From Quillaja saponaria (lineage: Eukaryota > Streptophyta > Magnoliopsida > Fabales > Quillajaceae): 64,000 nucleotides of DNA. The notes under the pieces are model-generated. The model ran no database searches, was not told where the DNA came from, and was given only the letters and a program-made list of their open reading frames with translations. Location: assembly GCA_029379385.1 (NCBI GenBank), contig CM055605.1, positions 9,335,001 to 9,399,000 on the forward strand, read 5' to 3'. Positions 24,172 through 34,900 of the stretch are shown here, piece by piece; within the stretch, counting starts at the first letter, position 1, and every line of letters starts with the position of its first letter. The position numbers and the translations under genes were made by a program.

Positions 24172-25987
24172 TAAGGATGACAGTGGGACAGGTTTGGTTA
24201 AATTCGCACTTTACTTGCCCTTTATTACTTCTTATTCATACTCGTTTTTTACCCACCTCGGGTAGGAAGATGTATCCTATATGCCCTTTATTACTCCTTA
24301 TTCATACTTACTCCTAACCCACCTTGGATAGAAGGATATTATATTTGTATCATATTTGCAGGAAAATTTATGAGAAGGTGTTTGTATTTGATTATATTCT
24401 AGTTACACCTGATTATAATCACTAGCGTTTGGTTATATATATTTTTATATTATTTTACTAATTTTTTTTTATTGTAATCAGAAGAAAAAAAAAGGGTAAG
24501 CACTAGATGATTTATTTTTTTTTCACTTATAATCAAGTTTGACCAAGTAAAATAACATATGAACCTTTACTATTTTCACAAATGTCCAATATTCTAAATA
24601 TATCACCCTGAAACTTAATCAATATTAGATCTCTAACATTTTTTTCTTTATCATCTTCTTCTTCTTTTTTTCCTCTATGTTATATTAATATTATCTAATA
24701 TTTTTATTTAACATATGTTTAATATTGCACAATGATTATGTTTTCAGAACAATATTTTCATGATTAATATATAAAAATTTAAAGTAATTTTTATATTTTA
24801 TGCATATTTGTATTTAAATTACCATGGCTCTTACTAAATGATTGTAATTTGTTTTATCAAAATATTTGATTGTAATTTAGTTTTAATATTTATAGGAAAA
24901 AATTTCAACCACATTAGTTTCTTTTATAACTTCTTTTTATCAAAAATAGCCATAACAGATCTTTTAGTATCAATTTGTGTAATTTCTTAAGAAAATAATC
25001 AATTAAACAAATATTTTATCAAATTCTAACATAACTTTTAAACAATTATTTACCATAAGTAATTATTACCAAACATTATACACTGTTTATATTGTAATGT
25101 AAAAATCGATTACTATAAAAAAATAAGTGATAATCTGATTATATTTGTTATAACAATACAAAAAAATTATTTTTATAATCAATCATTTTCTTATTCAAAT
25201 AAAACAATAGGATAACTTAACCAAACGTAAGAACATATTTTACAAATATATATAATAAAAAAATAATGTGTAAGAAGAGTGTAAGGGGCGGGGTGAGTAC
25301 CCTATGAATTCAAGAAGTTTTGTCAATGGAGTCAATGTAACAATTACATAATATACAGTGTACATAAAAAATTTAATTTTTAATAGAAAAAATTATTTCT
25401 CAACAAAAAGTGTTTTTTATTAATTTTTCTCATACGAGACCTATTAAATTTGAGAATATACAAACTTAAGTTTTTTAAGAAGTAATTTTTTACTAAATGA
25501 ATCAAAGTTTTAGGAAAAAAATATCTCATTAATAACATTATAACAGAATTATAGAAATTATTAAGTCCTAATACATATAATTCATTTTTGAGTGAAATAT
25601 ACAATAATATGTAAATGTCCCAGCAACTAAGCCAAAGTCTTAAGACCAAAACAACTTATTATTTTACATTACAATAAAACTGATAGTTTTTTTTATGTAA
25701 ATGTATGTATATATTATATAAGGGTTAAATTGAAGAAATAAAATGATAAGATTTCAATTAGATAATTAAACCACTTTTATTTTTTTCTAAATTGTTTGAT
25801 TAGATTTTTCTAACAATATTTTAGTAGGGGTATGAGTAAAAAACCAATACATTTTATAGGGCAAGAATGAAAAACTAATATTTTTTGTGGGGTCCAAGCC
25901 ATTTAAAAAAATAAAAATCAATGGGGTCTGAGCCGTGAAACGGGACAAATAGGATACACACAAAACAAATTGAAATTGTCATCCCTA
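24172..25987. mobile_element. Non-autonomous hAT element (Ac-like ends)
   Basis: The left end TAAGGATGACAG and the reverse complement of the right end TAGGGATGACAA form terminal inverted repeats like those of the Ac/hAT superfamily (TAGGGATGA...). An 8-bp target duplication, ATTGAAAT, is seen at 24164-24171 and 25988-25995, the size expected for hAT. The element is 1816 bp long with no transposase ORF. It contains a short direct repeat ('tgccctttattact' at about 24228 and 24281) and a second, nested miniature element. Confidence 0.72.
24426..25227. mobile_element. MITE nested in the hAT element
   Basis: The ends read CGTTTGGTTA and TAACCAAACG, a perfect 10-bp inverted repeat, within the hAT element at 24172-25987. 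The interior is extremely AT-rich and non-coding. No reliable target duplication was found, so the superfamily is open. Confidence 0.4.
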
Positions 25988-25995
25988 ATTGAAAT

Positions 25996-27023
25996 AAAGA
26001 GATTTTTCCTGATCAAAATTTAAATATTGCTTTTAATTCATAGATTTTTCTTAAATATTTAATTATTTTTATATTTATAATTGCGTTTTTTAAACGTACA
26101 CAGTAATTATTATGTGCTGAAAGTAATGATAGTTTATGATTTATAAAAAGAGTAAAAAATAAAAATTGACTAAATTACATGTTAATTTACTAGTTCACCT
26201 AAATCATAGTAAACTTCATCAATTCTTAAATTAACTTAAAGAGCAATGTTTAAAAATTATAGCCAAAATCTTAAATGGGGTTAGGATGTGATTAAGGGGT
26301 ATGTTTCATTTATTTTATTTTATTTTATAGATTTGAATCTTGGAGAAGGCCATTAAAAATAAAATTGAGGAGGTGAATTAATTGAGTTGAAGATAAATTG
26401 ACCAAGACACAATCTCTTATGGTCTTGTTTGGATACGTGTCACGGGATGCATGGGCCGTGACATGGTTAGCATCTCACATGTCTCAGGCAATACATCCGA
26501 GAAGCAATCCATGAGAGCCATAAAAATCAAATTAAACCAACAAATATACTTCAATTAAGTAATGCCTTTTTTTTTTCCTTTTTTTTTATAATTTATACAT
26601 AAATCGGTTTTTTCAGATAGTGATCATTTTGGACAATCCAAACACAAGATAAAAATATGAGGAGACTAATGAGCTCAAACCATAATTCTCATATCGAGTC
26701 CAATCTAAACAGACTTTATTACTAATCCAGAAATAAAATACTAAACTACAACCAAAATATATGCCACATTATTGCACATACGTGTTATGTAAAAAACTAA
26801 GTGACCATAAGGAAGTGATTACATAGTAACCTTGACTAAAAGACAAGGATTTAAAATCATTAAATTTGTCTGCTATAATTTTTTATTTATTTAACGATCA
26901 GTTGTGTTTGATTATAAATCTCACGGTCTTAGGAGAGATTCGAATCCGATAAGTCAATTAATGAAACACACATTTTTCCTTCAGACCATCCCTTAGGATA
27001 CATTTTTAATAAACTTGTAATAT
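25996..27023. other. Intergenic DNA, possible small MITE
   Basis: No gene. At 26423-26650 a 'tcttgtttggata' end faces a 'tccaaacacaaga' end, about 230 bp apart, which suggests a miniature inverted-repeat element. It was not proven because no target duplication was seen. Confidence 0.3.
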
Positions 27024-27032
27024 AATTTAATT

Positions 27033-28156
27033 TACCTAAATTATACTTTTAGTCTCTATAATTTGATGAAAAGTCACCTTAGTCTCTATACTTCAAAACT
27101 GGACGATGTCATCTTGTAATTTCAAAATCATATACTTTTGTCCTAATTGTTATCTTCTATCAAATCTAACTTAATGGGAGGTGACGTAGATAACGACTAC
27201 TTATATGGTTTGTTAATGTGTCTTAATAGATCAATATAAAATTGTCACATGTCATGTCATGACATCAAATTAAATAAAAATATTAGATTTATGCAAAAAT
27301 AAACAATTGCATTATAATTTAGATTGTATATTTCAACCCAAAATACCTTAAAATCCCTAATTTAGCAAATAAAATTGTTCAATTTTTGTTCTCCTCCTCT
27401 TCAAAATCGAAGGCCAACATCAAAAAAGTCCTTAAAGTAGAAGGCTTCATGAATGTAATCTTACCTGAATGGTTGAATCTAAATCGTCGAAGTAGATATC
27501 TAAGATGGTGACCTGGACGAGGAGCTCCTTACTTTCAACTCCAGTGAGTCGCTTCATCTGATGCTTTTCAACAAAGGCCGTGACAAAAGTTTCATACAAA
27601 ACGTTGTATCCAATGGATTTGAAACGGTGCTCCTTCTTCTTCTTCTGTTTGAGCCAAACAAAGCCAATGGAACGATTATACCTGATATCTTCGATGTCAT
27701 CTAAAGGGAATGGGCTTTAGGAAGAGAAATCTAATGGGATTTTTGCTAGTAGGGAGTTTTGCCATTGTAGATCCCAACGCCTTCTCTTAGTTTTTCACTT
27801 GCTAGGCGCAATTATTTCTATCTTTTATCTTGTGTTTTTCAAAAAATGACTTCTATTCATTTTTTGTCTTATATATATATATATATATTTAACTTAAAAA
27901 AATAATAGTAATATATTTATTTTGAATTTTTATTTAATTTTATTCTATAAGACAAGTGACATTTTTTAATTTGTTTATTATGATATGTAAGCAAGCCACG
28001 TAATACGTAATTAGTCACGTCTAACTTAAATTTGATAACATGAATGAAATTACGTGATTTTAAAAATTATAGGGTCACATTGTCAGGTTTTGAAGTATAG
28101 AGATTAAAATGAATTTTTTGTTAAATTATAAGGATTAAAAATGTAAGTTAACCTTC
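27033..28156. mobile_element. Pack-MULE-like element carrying a DUF538 gene fragment
   Basis: Long imperfect terminal inverted repeats can be followed for about 200 bp; 'CTCTATACTTCAAAAC' is identical in both arms. A perfect 9-bp duplication AATTTAATT lies at 27024-27032 and 28157-28165, the size expected for Mutator-like elements. There is no transposase. The interior (27385-27720) encodes a DUF538-like fragment on the minus strand. Long inverted repeats, a 9-bp duplication and captured host exon sequence together define a Pack-MULE. The extreme terminal 10 bp match only poorly, so the exact ends may shift by a few bases. Confidence 0.7.
27385..27720 (-). pseudogene. DUF538-family gene fragment inside the MULE
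   Basis: The minus strand reads 'PLDDIEDIRYNRSIGFVWLK', a lysine run, 'YNVLYETFVTAFVEKHQMKR', 'LTGVESKELLVQVTILDIYF' and then, after a frame shift of one or two bases near 27465, 'GKITFMKPSTLRTFLMLAFD' and an acidic end. The order matches plant DUF538 proteins (a lipid-binding-like beta-barrel family of unknown physiological role), roughly from the middle of the domain to the C-terminus. The N-terminal part with the signal peptide is missing. The shift and the missing start make it a fragment, not a gene. Confidence 0.72.
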
Positions 28157-28165
28157 AATTTAATT

Positions 28166-28902
28166 GTTTGACTTTGCATAGGAAAAATATAAATCACTTA
28201 TTGGATAGACTTACAGCTAAGTATGGGCTAACAGTTTGCTCATTGTTTTAAAAACTTGCTCAAATACAAAAATGGAAAATGATTATTAGTTACCAAAATT
28301 ACCCTTAATATTAAATAAAATAATAATTAATGCTCAATTTTATCCCTATTTTTTTTTCTTCTCTTTAAAAGCCCTCCCTTTGCAAACAATTCTATAAGCA
28401 AATTGTGATTTCTACACTATTACGTTTTGTTTAACGGAACATAATTGCAATTGAGAGATGAGCTTAACAAATCAAGTGGAGCCGAATACTGAAAGCAAAC
28501 ATTGGAATTTGCGAACGACGAAAACGAAGATTGATTCATTTTGTGGGGGTAAAATTTTCAATTTTGGTTTTTCTTTTTTTGGATTGCAAAAGTACGATCG
28601 TGCTTTAAATGAGGGTATTTTCGTCAAATAACAATAAGAGTTCAATAACCCCACCGTAGGTCCACACATACCAGATAATACCCCACAAGTTCATTCCATT
28701 TTGACAGTATGGCGCCCATCGTATATCTTCATATTCTGAGTTGGAGTGCTCTTAGTAGGTTATCATTATTTTTTATTTTTTTTGGTCACAAATTAAAGAG
28801 AACTTTTTACCAATTGGATCATCCGACAATTGGTCATTCTCCCTTTTTTTCTCTAGTCGGAGCTCTGGCTTCCGTTGCCGGAATCCGACCATTGCTGCCT
28901 CG
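28166..28902. other. Upstream region of MAP3K-epsilon
   Basis: Non-coding DNA between the MULE and the kinase gene. The ORFs at 28472-28669 and 28709-28915 have no recognisable family. It probably contains the kinase promoter. Confidence 0.4.
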
Positions 28903-28909
28903 TATAAAG
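28903..28909 (+). promoter_or_regulatory. Candidate TATA box of MAP3K-epsilon
   Basis: TATAAAG lies about 90 bases upstream of the ATG at 28996. The position suits a short leader. An upstream ATG at 28946-28948 would start only a short ORF. There is no independent proof that this is the start region. Confidence 0.4.
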
Positions 28910-28995
28910 CTTTAACTCTCGTTACTGCATGCTCACTTTTCTACAATGAACAATTTCTAGGGTTTGTTGGAGTTAGTTAGTCCAGTTTCTAAGAC

Positions 28996-31900
28996 ATGTC
29001 TCGCCAAGCGACGTCGACGGCATTTCACAAAAAGACACTCGACAATAAATATGTAAGGAAAAAAAAGAAGTAAATTTGGCTGATGTTTTCCATTTCTTGT
29101 TAATTTCAATTTTTTTGTTATCTCACTTTTGTTTTATATTTTATTATTACTTGCTGTTTGGTATTCAAGAAAATGGAGGGAAGAAAAAGATGTTGTGTTA
29201 GAAGTTATATCGGTTTTGTGAAAAGAAGAATAGAGTGTGCCGTGAGCCAATTGGTGGTTTTAATTTAGTGGAGAGTTGTGGTTTTTTGTTTCAATGGATG
29301 GTTAAACAAGTTTGTAGTTTCATTTTACTAACTGGCATTATATATTTTCTCGAATCTGAGCTATGCTGAAAAAAGTCCGATTCATTGGTTTAGTGTGATG
29401 TCATCATCCCCATTTTTCTTCTGGGATAGACGGATGAAAAACCAATGTTTTATGTTTTGGTTGCTTAATTTTAAATAATAAATGGGGTCATTGTACTTCA
29501 CCTACTTAATATGCATTTTGTGCATGTTTTTCTGTCTATCTATATGCTATATCAGGTTCAAGGATTTCTATTGTTTCTCTTCCCAGCTTAGCTTCATGTT
29601 CAAGTTATTTAAGAATTGATGTAGGATTAGTTTGTTTTTTCTTCAACTTCCACTGGGCTATTCTTTTGATTTGCATTTGAAATTTGGAGTAGATGCTCGG
29701 AGATGAGATTGGGAAAGGAGCATATGGTCGAGTTTATAAGGGTCTAGATTTGGAGAATGGAGACTTTGTTCGCCATTAAACAAGTTTCTTTGGAGAATAT
29801 AGCTCAAGAGGATCTCAACATTATCATGGTATGAAGAGTCTTGATATCATCAATTCTTTATTTCTCTCCCTGTCTGTTTTATTAGAGCTGATAAGCATTA
29901 AAATGGAATGCTGAGGACCCATGGCCCAGTGGAACTAACACATTACAAAGAAAAAGGGAGTCTCGTAAAATTTTATTTCAGTAATTATATTAATTTTGTT
30001 ATGTGTTCCATATGCTAGGCAATTCTGAAGATGTCCCCAAGCTATTGTGGTCACATTGCATCTTCCTTCCATGAAATATCAATACTAATTCATCATGATT
30101 GGACATATTTAAGATCAATCTTGATTTCTCAACATGTTCCTAAACTATTGTGTTAATTTCATTGTAAGGAGTTCCCAAACTATTGTTCATTGTCAGGTAA
30201 TGCGAGAGTAGTTTTCACATTCACCACTTATCGTGTGATGGGAATCCAGTAGAGTTAAGAATAGTTTGGGTATCTTGCACGTAAAGTAAGTCTAAAGTCA
30301 CTTAAAGCTGGATTGTTAAACGCCCCCCCTCAATATGGATGTTTTTTGAGAGCATCAGCAATTACCTTTTTGAAGATATACTTGAATCTGTATATCTGAA
30401 GAGATAAAGTAAATTAGACAAAATCAATATCAATTATTATAAAAAATTCGCACATAGTTTACATTGTTTTTGTAATTATATATGGCCTCCAGTTTCTATT
30501 TGTTTAGCTAGCTCACTGGGTGCTAAGTTTCTTTGGTGTACTCTCTCATTCGGGACATGGTTTGAATTTTCTTTAATTATATATATCTTCCCACTTCAAT
30601 TTTGTTTATTTAACTCACTGGGTGTTATTTTTTGTCTGTGTACTCTCTCATTTGGTCGATTCACTGTTATAGCAAGAGATTGATTTATTGAAGGTACCTC
30701 TTTCTCTTTTATTTGATCTTTTCTGTAGTTTTAATTGAGTGTTGCTTTTACTTAAGTTTTACATCAATGTAATTTGTATGTTCCATCAGTGCAAATACTG
30801 CGCATAAAGGCTTTTGGTAATGATATTCAAGTGAGGATTCCCATGTGGCACGAAACTACATTAAGTTGAGATGACTTGTAAACTAATCTAATTTGAAGTA
30901 GATCAAGAGTGATTAAAAACCTTTCATTAAGGGGAAAAAGGTCATTTCCATTCAAGCAAATGAAGGATTTGAAATTTTGAATACTAAACCATCTCCAAAT
31001 CTATATGTTGGACAGTAAACTGATCAAAACTGATCTGAAGTACTCCAAAACCTATTTAACACGGTAAAAGGGGGATTTCTTTCTGTATGATTTAAATGCT
31101 AATCCATTTCTAAATTTAATGTGATGGAGTCCAATTTCCGGTTCTCTGAACAAAAAAAGGGAGGCCCAAATTTTATCTTGCAGGCTATCAAATTGACTCA
31201 TAAAAACAGGTAGATTAACTTTGTGACTTTAGTGCTGTAGTGTTGGGTTGGGTACTTATGAGATTTACTTGTATTTTCTGGTAAACCATATGGTAAGCTT
31301 CCTTTTGGCTCTATCTTGGGAATTATGATAACAAAGTTATGCATGCTAAGCACCTTTTGAAAGTTTTTACTCATTCAATTATGTTATTGAGCTTGATTCT
31401 TATTTTTCAGAATTTGAACCACAAAAACATTGTGAAATATCTTGGATCTTTAAAGACAAAGACTCACCTTCACATAATACTCGAGTAAGTGAGTTCAATT
31501 GTTCTTCACGTTGAAAATATACAAGCGAAGCATGATTCCATAAGGTACTAAAGAAGCTTCACGAGTATCACTGTATGTTGTTTGCATAGGTACGTGGAAA
31601 ATGGATCACTTGCAAACATTATTAAGCCAAATAAATTTGGACCTTTTCCTGAGTCACTTGTTGCCGTCTATATTGCTCAGGTTTTACTGCTTCCCTCACC
31701 ATTTGTTGCTATTTTCGTATTAAAGTTTCAAGGTTTTTTTTACCTGATTTATCATGACATAGGTTTTGGAAGGGCTGGTTTATCTACATGAACAGGGTGT
31801 AATTCATCGAGATATCAAGGGTGCAAACATATTGACAACCAAAGAGGCAAGGTTCCCGCCATTTCTATATGCTGTGTTTTCAGGGCATGGCTTTGGTACT

Positions 31901-34900
31901 CGACCAGTAGTTCATATATTAATATATTTTTACCTTTCATTTAAAATTAGTGATTTGCATAAAAGAACCCACTGGGGCAACAAAACATATGTGGCTAGTC
32001 TCAGTTATCTTAACTCAAAAGTTAGTTAAGTTGAGAATCAACATAGTGATAAGTGCATGCAAGTTTATTTGCTTTGATCAGTAATTTGCTACAGAGTATG
32101 TCTTTGTTTTGCTATGCATCATCATGAATCTGCCCTCATTTTATCTGTTGGTTACATCCTGCTTCCATATCAGCTGTGAATGCATGGGTACTTATCCTTC
32201 TTTACTCTCCTTTGAATTTTTCATGTTGATCTTCTGTAGCCTTAAAAGCATTCTAGACACTTAGACTGAATTAAGACATTAGACTTTCTAACCAACAAGG
32301 GTTAACCTGCCAAATTATATCACAACTATTGACTTTAAGACTGATATGTTGGCAATTGTTTATAATACTGGCATTGCTTTTAACCTTATGGTATGGACCA
32401 TGGATCCTGCTGTGCAAACTCTGTTGTGTACAATAAGTTGCACTAGGAAACAGAAAGAAGAAGAGACTTTGTGCCTAGGCTGATAGAAGTACCTAGCAGA
32501 TTCTTACACGGATACACCAACTTATTTCATTCTACTCTAGGTATCAGGGTTGATCAAAACTATTCTCCTTCTGGTTGATTAGGTTTAAGAATTACATGGT
32601 AGTTAGCTACTTAAGTCTACTTTGAGAATCAAATTTGTTTTCTCTGGTATTCGGATTTATGTTAATGGATAGGCTCTAGTATTGTAGTAGATTCTTATTT
32701 TCAAAAGGTTTCTATCCTTTAATACTCTGATTGGCAGAGGGCAAACATAATTTACTTTTAGTATTTGAATCTGTAAATTTAGTTTTTATTTATTTATTTT
32801 ATTTTTATTTTTTCTGAATTGAAGATATTTATATCCCTGTACTAGTACTGGATATTTGGTTTAAGTTAGTGGTTCCCAAATGAATGCCAGTATTGTTGAG
32901 TTTTATTGATTCTTTTTCTGAGTAGACATCCATAAATTGACTTTTTATGTGGGCTCAAGAATAATTTCTATGGTTTTATAATAAAAACTTTAAGCAAATC
33001 AAATGCTTTTCATAGTTGTGTAAAGTTTCATCAACCTGCACTTATCTTTGATACCAACGTATTTTTCCCTGGTTATGATTTGGTTTGCCAGTTATTTAGC
33101 ATGCTCTAGCTATATTTGATTATTCATATAACGGACATCTTGATTTAATCTCTTCTTTCAGGGTCTTGTGAAACTTGCTGATTTTGGTGTTGCAACAAAG
33201 TTGAATGAGGCTGATGTTAATACACATTCGGTTGTTGGAACACCATATTGGATGGCCCCAGAGGTTTTATTTTGAAATACTTATACTGCTCAATTATCTT
33301 ATGTTTGTTGATTTAAAATTTCCGATATCTTTGTTACATTAATTTCAATTGCTTGTAATAGTGTGCAGAATACATCCGTGTATGCATACTACTTGTTTCT
33401 TTATTATATATTTTTGGACTTTTTAGTTATTGTGATCCTTTATTTTCTCCTTAGCTTGAGATAAGGAACAAAATATCATCTAGGGGTACCGCTTTGATTG
33501 TTCAGGAAAGTGAACCGTGTCTGACTGTTTCAGAAACGAAGACCTGGAACATGTAAAAGCTTATGTAAATATGTGAAAATTTTAAGTTTAAGTGGTTCCA
33601 AGTATACAAAAGCATAGATAAATTTCTTTGAAGCTTATATTTATTCATATATTCTCTCCTTTTCCTGTTGTAACTTAAAATTACCGGTCTTAATATCATT
33701 GAATTTACTTTAGCAATATATTTACACACACAAACAAAGCATGTATGCATAAATAAATTCTTAAGTTGACTATAATTTATACAATTTAACTAATTTAGAT
33801 CTTGATTTATACTATTGTATCTTCACTTACACATAAACTTTACATTCTTAGGCATCTTTCATCCCAAAAAGTCTATCTCTAAACTAATGTTCTTTAAATG
33901 AGTCTTCTTAAAATGGCTTGAGCTTGACCTAGGTATTTTCCAACAAGATTTATGTTATTTTGGGGAGTATGACTTCTAAGTTGAAGAGAATGTCTAATGA
34001 GGGGAGAAAGTTTTTAGGACTATGGTTGCTAAAGAGGCAGTGGAGGAGATAGGAGAAGGAATAAGAAGGGTTATGGTTGTCTTTAAGTTGGACTTCCACA
34101 AGGCTTGTGGTAGCACTAGGGCGCACTTGATCAGCTTTTGGTTAGTATGACTTTGGTTCTTGCTGAAGGAAGTGGATTTTTGATTGTCATTAATCCGTCC
34201 TGTTTTCGGTCATTATGTACAGGAAACCAGAGTCTTGGCTTATTGGCATTAGGGGGTGTCTCAAGGTGACCCTTTTATCTCCTTTTTTGTGTTTACCCTA
34301 GTTGTTGATGTCTTGTGTAGAATGCTTAAGGGAGGGTTTGAGCGTGGTTTTAAAGGTAAGGTATGTGGATGTTGTGGCTCACACCTACATTTTTCTTCTT
34401 TTGACGATCTAAGGAGTTACTGTAGTATCTTATCTTTGTTTCAAAACTGTGATATGTTTTTGGTAGTGGGATTAGTTTGTATGAGTGTAGTATTGCGAGT
34501 ATTCATTTAGATGGTCCACTTTTTCCTCTTTCTGTTCTTTATCTGGTTGTTTTACCCTTGATTGGCCTTTGACTTACCTGGGCTTGTCTCTTGTGGCTAA
34601 TCCTTGTTCTCTTAGCTTTGGTATTCGGTGGTTCCCATTTCTAAGGTGTCAAAGTGTCATGATGGCTGGGAGGGTGCTTTTTAACCCTAGGGTTTTCAGA
34701 TACTTACTTAGTCCTATTTATCTAGAATTGCTCTCTAGTCTCTTTCCTTTTTTAGAATTCCCATTGGCATTGCTGAGCATTAGGGGAAGCTTATGATGGA
34801 TTTGGATGATAGAAGAGATCATCTAGATAGCTTGGAAACTTATGGAAAGGCTCTTGCCTAATTTAGTGGGTGGTTTGGGTCTTGGTAGTCTAGTTTGGAT

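Noticed and set aside
26925..26965. Possible tRNA T-arm-like motif (GGATTCGAATCTC)
   Set aside because: No box A at the right distance and no foldable cloverleaf; too little for a tRNA or SINE call.
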